DNA of 56,386 bases, taken from an uncultured Clostridia bacterium. GTDB lineage: Bacteria; Bacillota; Clostridia; Oscillospirales; Acutalibacteraceae. This document shows, in pieces, positions 7,966-16,905 of this stretch (the first letter of the stretch is position 1; every line of letters begins with the position of its first letter). The stretch is from assembly GCA_946499275.1 (NCBI GenBank), contig CAMMRL010000012.1, forward strand, positions 1-56,386, written 5' to 3'. The notes beneath the pieces are model-generated. The model was given only the letters and a program-made list of their open reading frames with translations, had not been told where the DNA came from and made no database searches. The translations under genes and the position numbers were made by a program.

Positions 7966-10068
7966 ATGGGAGACAAACATTTTTCAAAGGGGATACGAAC
8001 CGCCGCCCTGACTGTCCTATCCCTGTTTATATTTGGACTGACCACTTCGGCGGAAGGCCCCTATAACAATTATGTCTATGACCCATACGACGAGTCTGTC
8101 CCGACACAGGCGGGGTATCTCCCGGAGAAACTGATTACGGGGAACAATCTGGGTATCGGCGCTTTCAGCAAACCGTCCGATCTTTATTATGATAACCAGG
8201 GACTGCTGTATATTCTCGATTCCGGAAACAACCGGGTGGTGGCTCTTTCCGCACAGGATTTTTCCCTGGATAGGGTAATCCAGCCCGCGACGGCCGATGG
8301 TTTGCCCCTGACCTTTACGGAGGCAACCGGGCTTTGCGTATGGAGCAACGGAGATATTTACATAGCGGATAAGGGTGCTAAAACAGTGTATATCCTCAAC
8401 AGCGAGGGGAAGCTGTACGATACGCTCGACTGCCCGGATGCGGATCTGCTGACTCCCGGCTTCGATTACAAGCCTTCCAAGGTTCTGGTGGATTCGAAAG
8501 GGATTATTTACGTTATTTCCTACGGCTGCTACAACGGGGCGCTCCAGTTCGACGCCAATCATGAATTCCTAGGCTTTTTTGGAAGCGAAAGCGTTACCAT
8601 GACGGCGGAGTTAATTATGACGCAGCTTTGGTCACGGATCGTCCCCAAGAGTATGCAGACTAATCAAGTGCGCGCCGTACCGGTAAACTACAGCAACTTT
8701 GATCTGGATTCCTCCGATATGATCTACACGGTGAAAAACGATGTGGACAGCAACAGCGGGCAGGTACGAAAGCTTAACTATTATGGCAACAACCTGCTGT
8801 ATTACAAAACCTCTGGTCAAGTGCGGACGTATGGAGACATCGAGACCTATTACGACAATAAAAACGGCCTGATGCAGTCGGTAATTACCGATATCGATGT
8901 GGACGAAAACGGCTTTTTCACCATTCTGGATTCCCTGCGGAACCGGCTGTTTCAGTTTGACAAAGACTCCAACTTACTGTTTATTTTTGGCGGCACGACC
9001 TCCCAGCTGGGCTGCTTTTCCGAGGCTTCGGCCGTGGAAAGCTTCGACGGGAACGTGCTGGTGCTGGATTCCAGGGGCGCTTCGCTTACCGTGCTTCGGA
9101 CGACCGAATTCGGCAGTCTGGTCAGGGAGAGCGCACTGCTGATTTCCGGCGGAAAATACACGGAATGCGCCGACCTCTGCCGCCGCATCCTGCAATATGA
9201 CAGTAAGTATACGCTGGCCAATATCGGGCTGGGAAAAGCCTATCAGGCGGCCGGAGAATACAAGACATCGCTGGATTATTTCTATAAGGCCAATGCGGCC
9301 GTCGATTATTCCAACGCCTATTATGAATATCGTTCCGCCCTGCTCAAGGACAGCTTCCTTTATATTGTCCTCGGTATTGTCGCGCTGTCGGCAATTCTTG
9401 CGGTGGTGGGCAGACTCCGGCATCGGGCGGTCGTTAGCGATTACGACCGGCATGTGTCGGTTGGACGGTATCCGTTTTTCGTGATGCGGCATCCGTTCAA
9501 GGGACATGTCGCGCTGAAGGAGGAAAAACGAGGATCGGTGGTAATCGCCACGATTATTGTGTTCGCCTTCTTTATCGTCAACATTTTTGTCCGGCAGAAT
9601 ACCAGCTTCCTGTTCGGCGGCGCCCGTCCGCAGGATTTCAATATTGTTTACGCGTTTGTGTCCACCGTAGGCCTGTTTGCGGTGATGGTGCTGTGCAACT
9701 GGGCGCTGGCCACACTGATGGACGGCGAGGGAAGGTTGAAGGAAATCTGGGTTTCCTGCGCGTACGCGCTGATGCCCTATGTAATCCTGATGATCCCGCT
9801 CACGATTATCAGCAACGTCATTGTGCTGGACGAGGGTCCCTTCTTCTATGCGGCAAAGTATATTATCTATGCCTGGGTTTTCATCGGCATCCTGATGGCT
9901 GTCCGCGAAGTACACCAGTTCACTATGAAGAAAACGATCTTGGCGCTGCTGGGAACCGCGTTTGGTATGCTGATCGTCGCGGCGCTGTACGCCATGGCCT
10001 ACAGTATGCTTTCCCAGCTTTTCGGGTTTATGGTTACCCTGGTTAACGAAGTACTCATGCGTTTTTAG
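7966..10068 (+). CDS. NHL-repeat/TPR protein with C-terminal YIP1-type membrane domain
   Basis: A 700-residue membrane protein. An N-terminal export signal is followed by a beta-propeller region (about 45-380) with NHL-like units such as LYYDNQGLLYILDSGNNRVVAL and IYIADKGAKTVYILN. A short TPR pair (YTLANIGLGKAYQAAGEYKTSLDYFYKA, about 413-440) comes next, then one membrane helix near 462-480 and a multi-pass C-terminus (about 500-700) with the YIP1-family layout (YPFFVMRHPFKGHVALKEEKRGS ... VSCAYALMPY). The propeller is expected outside and the YIP1 part in the membrane. It lies inside a transport operon and may help assemble or gate it; that role is inference. The start has AAGGAGG six bases upstream. 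Confidence 0.8.
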   Translation: MGDKHFSKGIRTAALTVLSLFIFGLTTSAEGPYNNYVYDPYDESVPTQAGYLPEKLITGNNLGIGAFSKPSDLYYDNQGLLYILDSGNNRVVALSAQDFSLDRVIQPATADGLPLTFTEATGLCVWSNGDIYIADKGAKTVYILNSEGKLYDTLDCPDADLLTPGFDYKPSKVLVDSKGIIYVISYGCYNGALQFDANHEFLGFFGSESVTMTAELIMTQLWSRIVPKSMQTNQVRAVPVNYSNFDLDSSDMIYTVKNDVDSNSGQVRKLNYYGNNLLYYKTSGQVRTYGDIETYYDNKNGLMQSVITDIDVDENGFFTILDSLRNRLFQFDKDSNLLFIFGGTTSQLGCFSEASAVESFDGNVLVLDSRGASLTVLRTTEFGSLVRESALLISGGKYTECADLCRRILQYDSKYTLANIGLGKAYQAAGEYKTSLDYFYKANAAVDYSNAYYEYRSALLKDSFLYIVLGIVALSAILAVVGRLRHRAVVSDYDRHVSVGRYPFFVMRHPFKGHVALKEEKRGSVVIATIIVFAFFIVNIFVRQNTSFLFGGARPQDFNIVYAFVSTVGLFAVMVLCNWALATLMDGEGRLKEIWVSCAYALMPYVILMIPLTIISNVIVLDEGPFFYAAKYIIYAWVFIGILMAVREVHQFTMKKTILALLGTAFGMLIVAALYAMAYSMLSQLFGFMVTLVNEVLMRF

Positions 10069-10083
10069 ATGGAGGTGAGAAAG

Positions 10084-12348
10084 ATGAAAAAGGGTTTGCG
10101 GATCGGCTGTATCGCGCTGGCTGTGATATGGCCCGCCGTCTCTCTGTACGCGCCCACGGCGGCGGATACGGAGATGGCAGGGACTACGGCGGAAACGGAG
10201 CAAAGGACTACGGCGGAAATGAAGCAGATAACCGTCGCTTCTGCCGAAGGAGCGTATGTTCCGGTTTGCAGCAGCAGCGGCAGGTCCCTGTACTTCAATG
10301 AAGAAACCGGTACGTTTTATGTTGAGGATACGGCAAGTGGAAACCGCTGGAAGAGCACGCCGTCATACGACGATACCGATGAAAGTCTGAAGAGTGCCAT
10401 TAAGGCGGCCTATGATTCCCCGCTGTTTATCAAGTACGCCGATAACAGTGGCAATATTTATGAACTGCCGAGTAAAACGGCCAGTGTCAACCTGGATGGG
10501 ATGTCTTGGGAAAAAATCTCCAACGGCGTGCGCGTTACCTTCACCTTCCCGAAGCAGGGAATCACCGTGCCGGTGGAATATGTGCTGGAAAACGGGAACC
10601 TGACGGTTGGAGTCGTGCTGGCCGATATCCGGGAGGAAAATGCAAAATGCCGGCTGACCGGTTTCTCGTTGCTTCCCTATTTTAATGCGGGCGTGGCGGG
10701 GGAGGAGGGCTTCCTTCTGGTGCCGGACGGTTCGGGCGCGATTATCGGGTTTAATAACGGGAAATCCGCGAATGGCTCTTATCGGCAATATGTGTACGGC
10801 CGGGATTCCGCGATTGGCATGACGGTCGCGTCAGGTTATTACGAAAATGCGCTGCTGCCGGCTTTCGGCTCTTCTGCGCCGGGCGGCTCCTGCCTGGCGG
10901 TGATTACGCAGGGGGCGTCCCGGGCCGTGCTGAACGCCAGCGTTTCTGGAGCGAATACCATCTGCAACACCGTGTATTCGGAATGCGTTTACAGGGAAAA
11001 CACGATGGCTTCCTTCAATGATAAGTCGTGGAATAAAAAGGAAGTGCGGGTATTTGAGGAGGATCCTCCGGCGATGGAACGGTACGCTGTGACTTATCTC
11101 CTGATGGATGGTGGGGCGTCTTATACAGACATGGCCAGCGTCTGTCGGGAATATCTGCTGGTAGCCGGGACACTGGGCAGCGAAACGCCGTCGGAATCCT
11201 ATCCACTATACTTGAATCTTTACGGCTCGGTCAACAATATCCGGCATATTCTCGGATTCCCGATCGAATCCGAGATCGCGTTGACCACCTATCAGGATGC
11301 GATAGACATCCTCGGACAACTGGAAGAAAAGGGCGTCAGCGATCTGGTGGTCAAGTACAACAACTGGATTCGGGGAGGACCGGAGAGCTCGATCCCGGTT
11401 AAAGCTGCGGCTTCCGGTACGCTGGGGGGAAAGTCCAATCTGAAAAAGTTGACGGCTTATATGGAGCAGAACGATATCGCTGGTTTTTTTGATGTGAATC
11501 TAACCGATATGTATAAAAGCCGGTGGGGGTATATTCGCACGCTGCATTCGGCGCGAATGCTCAATCAATCCCCAGCGATCGAATATTTGTATTCTCTCAG
11601 TACGCTCCAGAGAGAGGATGATATGCCGAACTGGTATCTGCTGCGTCCGGATAAGGTTGGAACGGCTGCACAGTCTATGGCGAAATCCTTGGCCGACGCC
11701 GGTATTTCGGGCGTTAGCGCCGATACGCTCTGCCACAAGCTGTATTCCAGCTTTAATGAGCAGGGGCTGGACAGGAAAAACGCCGAGACCGTTTGGACCA
11801 ACAGCCTGAAAGCCCTGCGGGATGCGGCCGGAAAAATGCTGTGCGATCGGCCGAATGCATATGCGCTTTCCTATGCCGACTGCATTGCCTCGCTGCCCAC
11901 TCAATCGACACAGAATGCACTTTACGATGCGGATATTCCCTTCCTTCAAATGGTACTGCACGGCGTGATCTCCTATTCGATGCCTGCCAATAACCAATAC
12001 GCCGATTTCCGCCGGAGCGTTCTGACCGCCCTGGAGACCGGCAGCAGTCTGCAGTTTGCCTGGATCGCGCGGAATGCCGAGCATCTGGACGGCACACAGT
12101 TCGACATTTTGTTCAGTGCGGAATACAGCAATTGGATCGACGATGCGGCACAGGCGTATGAGGAAATTGCCCCGTTTATGCGCACAGTTTCGGGACGCAC
12201 GATTTCAAACCATGAGATTTTACAGGATAACGTTCGCCGAACGACCTACGACAACGGCGCGGTGGTCACGGTGAATTATAACGATTACGACGTCGTCGTC
12301 GATGGAGAGACGATCGCCGCCAAAGGCTACAAAATAGCGGGAGCGTGA
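10084..12348 (+). CDS. DUF5696-family exported protein
   Basis: A 754-residue protein with a signal peptide (KKGLRIGCIALAVIWPAVSLYA) and then a long globular region. Recognisable pieces are LYFNEETGTFYVEDTASGNRWKSTP near the N-terminus, FLLVPDGSGAIIGFNNGK in the middle and, later, alpha/beta segments (EKGVSDLVVKYNNW, NDIAGFFDVNLTDMY) that look like a TIM-barrel-like enzyme core. I recognise it as a DUF5696 protein; the biochemical activity is not established to my knowledge. Such genes recur beside YIP1-type and MalFG-type genes in Bacillota, which is also the arrangement here. A glycan-processing role outside the cell is inferred. The start ATG 10084 is six bases after GGAGGTG; ATG 10069 lacks a site. 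Confidence 0.78.
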   Translation: MKKGLRIGCIALAVIWPAVSLYAPTAADTEMAGTTAETEQRTTAEMKQITVASAEGAYVPVCSSSGRSLYFNEETGTFYVEDTASGNRWKSTPSYDDTDESLKSAIKAAYDSPLFIKYADNSGNIYELPSKTASVNLDGMSWEKISNGVRVTFTFPKQGITVPVEYVLENGNLTVGVVLADIREENAKCRLTGFSLLPYFNAGVAGEEGFLLVPDGSGAIIGFNNGKSANGSYRQYVYGRDSAIGMTVASGYYENALLPAFGSSAPGGSCLAVITQGASRAVLNASVSGANTICNTVYSECVYRENTMASFNDKSWNKKEVRVFEEDPPAMERYAVTYLLMDGGASYTDMASVCREYLLVAGTLGSETPSESYPLYLNLYGSVNNIRHILGFPIESEIALTTYQDAIDILGQLEEKGVSDLVVKYNNWIRGGPESSIPVKAAASGTLGGKSNLKKLTAYMEQNDIAGFFDVNLTDMYKSRWGYIRTLHSARMLNQSPAIEYLYSLSTLQREDDMPNWYLLRPDKVGTAAQSMAKSLADAGISGVSADTLCHKLYSSFNEQGLDRKNAETVWTNSLKALRDAAGKMLCDRPNAYALSYADCIASLPTQSTQNALYDADIPFLQMVLHGVISYSMPANNQYADFRRSVLTALETGSSLQFAWIARNAEHLDGTQFDILFSAEYSNWIDDAAQAYEEIAPFMRTVSGRTISNHEILQDNVRRTTYDNGAVVTVNYNDYDVVVDGETIAAKGYKIAGA

Positions 12349-12352
12349 GAGT

Positions 12353-13258
12353 ATGAGCCGGAAAAAATCAGGGGTCGGCAGGGGAATGACCTTTGCCGCA
12401 CGGCGCGCCATAGCCGGTCGGCTTTTCCTGCTGCCGTGGATCATCGGGTTTGTGTATTTCTTTCTGATCCCGTTTATTCAGGGAATTGTGTATACCCTCA
12501 ATAAGCTGTCTTTCACGGCAAACGGGGTGGCTTTGGATTTTGTTGGGTTCGCCAATTACAAAAAGCTGATTTCCGATCTGGATTTTCTCAAGGTATTGGC
12601 CAATGCGCTGATCGAAATGTTTCCCCGGGTGATCATCATCGTGTTTTTCAGCCTGTTTGTGGCGCTGATCCTTCGCGGCGAGTACCGCGGCCGCACTCTG
12701 GCCCGCGCGGTTTTCTTCCTGCCGGTCATCATTTCGTCCGGCGTGGTGATTACCGTGCTGCAGGAAAACGTAATGGGCACCAACCTGAGCGGGAAGGAAA
12801 GCGCGTATCTGTTCCAAGCCGCTTCCTTTGAGACGCTGCTTTCGGGCATCGGGCTTTCCGACCAGATGCTGGCCGCTTTCACCGATATTATCAACCGTCT
12901 GTTCGACCTTTCGTGGAAATCCGGTGTGCAGATTCTGCTTCTGCTGGCTGCGGTAAACAATATCCCGCGTAGCCATTACGAGGCGGCGGTGATCGAAGGA
13001 GCAACCGAATGGGAGAAGTTCTGGAAGATTACCTTTCCCACCGTATCGCCTACTCTGCTGGTTACGGTCATATACACGGTCATCGATTCCTTTACCGATT
13101 ACAGCAACAGTGTTATGCGAATGATAGAGGAAAAGCTGGGACTGGGCTATTACGAATACAGCAGTACCATGGCGTTTGTGTATTTCCTCTGTGTGCTGGT
13201 TATTATCGGCGTGGTAGGCGGACTGATTTCTCGCAAGGTGTTCTACCAGTCCGAATGA
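12353..13258 (+). CDS. Second sugar ABC transporter permease, MalF-type
   Basis: A 301-residue permease. It begins with a basic segment and the helix AGRLFLLPWIIGFVYFFLIPFI, and carries the EAA loop YEAAVIEGATEWEKFWKITFPTVSP. It starts four bases after the DUF5696 stop, so the two are translationally close and certainly co-transcribed. Its sequence differs clearly from the permease at 6099-7061, so this is a second transporter or an alternative pair, not a recent duplicate. Confidence 0.9.
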   Translation: MSRKKSGVGRGMTFAARRAIAGRLFLLPWIIGFVYFFLIPFIQGIVYTLNKLSFTANGVALDFVGFANYKKLISDLDFLKVLANALIEMFPRVIIIVFFSLFVALILRGEYRGRTLARAVFFLPVIISSGVVITVLQENVMGTNLSGKESAYLFQAASFETLLSGIGLSDQMLAAFTDIINRLFDLSWKSGVQILLLLAAVNNIPRSHYEAAVIEGATEWEKFWKITFPTVSPTLLVTVIYTVIDSFTDYSNSVMRMIEEKLGLGYYEYSSTMAFVYFLCVLVIIGVVGGLISRKVFYQSE

Positions 13259-13321
13259 TGCGGGGCATCGGGGAAAACGACCGAATTCCAAGTTTTTGCG
13301 AAGGAACGGGGATGATTTACG

Positions 13322-14335
13322 ATGCGCAATCTAGTCACGGGCGTGAAAAGTCCGCCTTCCGGGCGATCGGGTGGACTTCAAAAAGAAAAACTGTCGGTGA
13401 AGGCGATGGGATTCGTTAAGATTCTTTTGCGGACGCTGTTTCTGCTCGGTATGGGATACGTTATGCTGTATCCGATTCTGTTTGCCCTGAGCGGTGCGTT
13501 CAAGGCCCGGGTGGACGTGTATGATCCTACCGTGATCTGGCTGCCGAAGCATTACAGTATGGAAGCAATGAATCTGGCGATGAAATCGTTGAAGTTCTGG
13601 GACGCGCTTAAGCAGACGCTGATTATCTTGATTCCCAGCGTCTGTCTGCAGATGATCTCCACGCTGATGGCGGGGTATGCATTCGCCCGGTTCAAATTCC
13701 GGGAACGGGGTATTCTGTTCGCCGGTCTGATCTTCACCATCATCGTTCCAGTGCAGAACCTGATCGTTCCGCTGTACGCCAATTTCCAGAGCTTCGATAT
13801 GTTTGGACTCGGCTACCTGTACAGCCTATTCTCCGGCAGCTCGCTGCCGAATCTCCTCAATACGCCGTTTCCGTTTTATCTGATGGCGGCTTTTGGAATG
13901 GGAATTCGTTCAGGACTGTACATTTTCATCATGCGGCAGTTTTTCCGCAACATGCCGCCGGAGCTGGAAGAGGCGGCGCTGATCGACGGATGCGGCAGCG
14001 TGAGGACGTTTATACGGGTAATGCTCCCCAATGTAAAGCCGGCGATTGTAACGGTGCTGGTGTTTTCGGTGGTATGGTACTGGAACGATTATTATCAGGC
14101 AGCCATGTTCCTGATGGATAATCAGACCCTTTCGGTGAATCTGACTACGCTCAATGGTATGCTGGATATCACGGCCGGCAATATCGGCTCTTTGACCAGC
14201 CAGGATGTGATGCTGTTACGCGACGGTGTTCTGGAATGTGGCTGCCTGCTGGTCATGCTGCCGCTTCTGATTATGTATATTCTTCTTCAGCGGCAGTTTA
14301 CCGAAAGTATCGAGAGAACAGGAATCGTCGGCTAA
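13322..14335 (+). CDS. Second sugar ABC transporter permease, MalG-type
   Basis: A 337-residue permease, partner of the preceding gene. It has an extended cytoplasmic N-terminus, then KILLRTLFLLGMGYVMLYPILFALSGAFK, the periplasmic-loop region DPTVIWLPKHYSMEA, and the EAA loop LEEAALIDGCGSVRTFIRVMLPNVKPA. The N-terminal extension of about 35 residues is longer than usual; the start at 13322 has GGGGA nine bases upstream, and a later start at GTG or ATG 13400-13410 is possible. It is followed within 70 bases by its probable binding protein. Confidence 0.87.
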   Translation: MRNLVTGVKSPPSGRSGGLQKEKLSVKAMGFVKILLRTLFLLGMGYVMLYPILFALSGAFKARVDVYDPTVIWLPKHYSMEAMNLAMKSLKFWDALKQTLIILIPSVCLQMISTLMAGYAFARFKFRERGILFAGLIFTIIVPVQNLIVPLYANFQSFDMFGLGYLYSLFSGSSLPNLLNTPFPFYLMAAFGMGIRSGLYIFIMRQFFRNMPPELEEAALIDGCGSVRTFIRVMLPNVKPAIVTVLVFSVVWYWNDYYQAAMFLMDNQTLSVNLTTLNGMLDITAGNIGSLTSQDVMLLRDGVLECGCLLVMLPLLIMYILLQRQFTESIERTGIVG

Positions 14336-14404
14336 ACATGGGGAAAAGACGCAGTTTGTTTCCATATACACACTATTTTTCATTTCGGAGAGGAGAAGGT
14401 CAGT

Positions 14405-15709
14405 ATGACAACTATGGCGAGAAAACTTGGGCGGATGCTGGCGGTGCTTTTGACCGCCGGTATGATCGGTACGGCGTTTTTAGGCTGTGGTTCCGACGGA
14501 GGGGGTAGCGACGTCGAACGGCTGGAGGATACGACGATCAACGGTGAAGAAGCAGAAAACCTGACGTTTATCCGCCCAGGCCAGAACGCGGACGACGAAA
14601 GCGACCCCGTTGTAAAGGCGATCCGTCAATACGAAAAGATGTATGGTGTTTCCGTGCAGATTGTGGCGGCGGATTATGATACCTTTCCCACCAAGGTTCT
14701 GACCGCGAGCGCTTCTAACACGCCGATCGATGTGATCTTCGGATCGGTGTCCGAATACCCGCTGTTTGCCATGAAGGGATATACGCAGCCGATTGCGGAG
14801 TATGTGAACCTGGATTCGGAGTATTGCAGCCGGTCGGCATCGGAAGCATTCTTTCGGTTCAAAGAGGGTATTTACTGCGCGGCGGTCGCCGACGTATCCC
14901 CGTTGGTGCTTTATTACAACAAGGACATGATTTCCATGGCAGGAATGGATGATCCAATGACGCTGTATGAAAGCGGAAACTGGACGTTTGACAGCTTCCG
15001 CAACATGTGTAAGGAGTTGACCCAGGATACCGACGGTGACGGGAATACAGACCGCTGGGGTCTCTGCTGTTGGTATCCATGGGCGTGGCTCGGCGCCAAT
15101 CATACGGCGCTTTGCAACATCACCGAGAGTGGGCTTTATCAACTGAACCTGGAAGACCCAGCCGTGGTGGAAACGCTCGAATTCGTGCAGGATATGTATT
15201 ACAACTCCAAATGGAGAGGGTTGGACGGCGACGATATTTTCACCAGTTTTTACCAGGGCCGCAACGCGTTCCTACAGGAGTACAGCTGGTCTGAACGTAC
15301 GATTCTGGAGGACAAAACCGCCGGTCAGTTTGACTTTGAGTATGGTGTGGTACCTACGCCGTACGGACCGAGCAACACCGAAAAGACAAACGTGGCGCAC
15401 GCCAGCGGGTATGGCATCGGCACCGGTTCGAAGAATCCGTACCATGCGGGTAAACTGATTGACATGATCCTAGAAAGCGTAAAGAAAGACGCTGTTGAAA
15501 AGGACAAGAAACTACCGGCGGAAAATCTCGAACTGTACAAAGAACTCGGCCAGAGCATTTTCAATGCTTCGTATTACGATTCTGCGATTAAAAACGGACG
15601 GGAGTTGTTCGACTTGATCTGCGGCGGGTCGAATATCCAGACCAGTCTGTCTTCCATCAAGCCAGTTTTCGAAGGCTATATAGAGGATGCGAACGAAGCA
15701 GCCGTATAA
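14405..15709 (+). CDS. Sugar ABC transporter solute-binding lipoprotein
   Basis: A 434-residue family-1 binding protein. The lipobox FLGC follows a basic and hydrophobic leader, so the mature protein is lipid-anchored outside. Family motifs include VVKAIRQYEKMYGVSVQIVAADYDTFPTK, TPIDVIFGSVSEYPLFAMKGYTQPI and VSPLVLYYNKDMI. It carries a short Asp/Gly-rich stretch DTDGDGNTDRWGL, which resembles a calcium-binding loop. Its normal size contrasts with the 964-residue binding protein at the head of the operon, giving two binding proteins for two permease pairs. GAGAGGAGAAGG lies just upstream of ATG 14405. Confidence 0.9.
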   Translation: MTTMARKLGRMLAVLLTAGMIGTAFLGCGSDGGGSDVERLEDTTINGEEAENLTFIRPGQNADDESDPVVKAIRQYEKMYGVSVQIVAADYDTFPTKVLTASASNTPIDVIFGSVSEYPLFAMKGYTQPIAEYVNLDSEYCSRSASEAFFRFKEGIYCAAVADVSPLVLYYNKDMISMAGMDDPMTLYESGNWTFDSFRNMCKELTQDTDGDGNTDRWGLCCWYPWAWLGANHTALCNITESGLYQLNLEDPAVVETLEFVQDMYYNSKWRGLDGDDIFTSFYQGRNAFLQEYSWSERTILEDKTAGQFDFEYGVVPTPYGPSNTEKTNVAHASGYGIGTGSKNPYHAGKLIDMILESVKKDAVEKDKKLPAENLELYKELGQSIFNASYYDSAIKNGRELFDLICGGSNIQTSLSSIKPVFEGYIEDANEAAV

Positions 15710-15726
15710 TAGCCGGTATAAAAAAA

Positions 15727-15765
15727 TGTCCCCCTGTCCGCGGCAACCCCGTGGATAGGGGGACA
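15727..15765 (-). terminator. Rho-independent terminator of the LD-carboxypeptidase gene
   Basis: A 17-bp stem (15727-15743 with 15749-15765, two G-U pairs or mismatches) with a run of A on the plus strand just left of it, so the minus-strand transcript ends in U's. It may also slow plus-strand transcription coming from the operon. Confidence 0.75.
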
Positions 15766-15783
15766 AAAGGGCTGGGTAAGTGC

Positions 15784-16686
15784 TTACCGGGTGAATGCTT
15801 CGGAAAACACAAGGCGTTCCGCTTCCGTGTCCAGAACGGCCGGCAAACCGAGGGGAAGAATCCCCTGATGGACGCCGTGCCCGAAATCCTCGCAGCGGGC
15901 GACGGGTCGTCCAAAGGATTCTGCGAAGCGGGCCAGCACCGCATCCAGTTCGGGAGAAGGCACGGTATCGTAATGACCCACTAGCACGCCGGATACCGTT
16001 TGGAAAAAATCGCTTTGCGCAATATGGGACAAATATCGGCTGAAGGCCGGCGGCGACGTAAAGGAAACGTGATCCTCCAGAAACAGGAGGTGTTTTTGTC
16101 CGGCGGAAAAACGAAAATACCGGCTGCCGACCATCAGGGCGAAGTTGGCCAGGTAACCGCCGATAAGAATCCCTTTGGCTTTCCCATGACGCAGGATGTG
16201 CCACTCGGCCGAGCGCCGGAAAAGGGGCGGCGCACCGGAACAGAAGGCCTCCCGGAAAATCTCTCGGTTTTCTTCCGATACAAGAAGGCTGTACCAGTCC
16301 TGCCCGTAATAGGTCGGTACACCACTGCACGAGACCACTGCATTCAAAATGTTGGTGCCGTCACTGTAGCTGCAGATGAGTTTCGGGTCCCTGGATAATG
16401 CCGCATAATCCATTCGGGGTAGGATCTCATTTCCTACTTCTCCGCCGGAAAATAGGATCATCCGGACGTCCGGATCCCTGGCCATTGCATTGAAATCCTC
16501 CGCACGTTCCTGCTCCGAAGCGGCGTAGCCGTCCGTCGTGCGAAAGGCATTTTTTCCAAAGACGGCACGGAATCCCATGGAGGAAAGCGCCCCTTCGATG
16601 TCCTCCCGTCGGCTGGATTCCAAGGCAAAGCAGGGAGAAATAATCCCAATTCGGTCACCGGGGAGAAGCCGCCGCGATTTTATCAT
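15784..16686 (-). CDS. LD-carboxypeptidase-like protein (peptidase family S66)
   Basis: A 300-residue cytoplasmic enzyme. Family S66 removes the terminal D-residue from L,D-linked muropeptides in cell-wall recycling; some members act on microcin-like peptides. The N-terminus LLPGDRIGIISPCF is typical. The expected catalytic triad is visible: Ser108 in SYSDGTN, Glu204 in LFLED and His270 in DFGHG. The start is ATG 16686, downstream of AAAGGGGTGA; in-frame codons further upstream have no ribosome site. It is the only minus-strand gene inside the surface locus and has its own terminator, so it is a separate unit. A wall-recycling role fits the many surface proteins around it but is not proven. 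Confidence 0.87.
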   Translation of the reverse strand: MIKSRRLLPGDRIGIISPCFALESSRREDIEGALSSMGFRAVFGKNAFRTTDGYAASEQERAEDFNAMARDPDVRMILFSGGEVGNEILPRMDYAALSRDPKLICSYSDGTNILNAVVSCSGVPTYYGQDWYSLLVSEENREIFREAFCSGAPPLFRRSAEWHILRHGKAKGILIGGYLANFALMVGSRYFRFSAGQKHLLFLEDHVSFTSPPAFSRYLSHIAQSDFFQTVSGVLVGHYDTVPSPELDAVLARFAESFGRPVARCEDFGHGVHQGILPLGLPAVLDTEAERLVFSEAFTR

Positions 16687-16905
16687 AACAAATATCACCC
16701 CTTTTAAAAAGTCAAAAAATATTTTTTCCAATCGTACCACGCTGTAATTGCAAAAGCAAGGAACGGCAAATAAAGACAACCAAGCAGTAAGATAGAATCA
16801 TTGTATATTTCAAATTCAAATTATAAAATGTAAGTGTTGGAAATGAATTTTTAGGCAGGAGTCCCAAATGTTTGCGGAAGTAAACGGATATGGAGGGTTA
16901 TAGTA

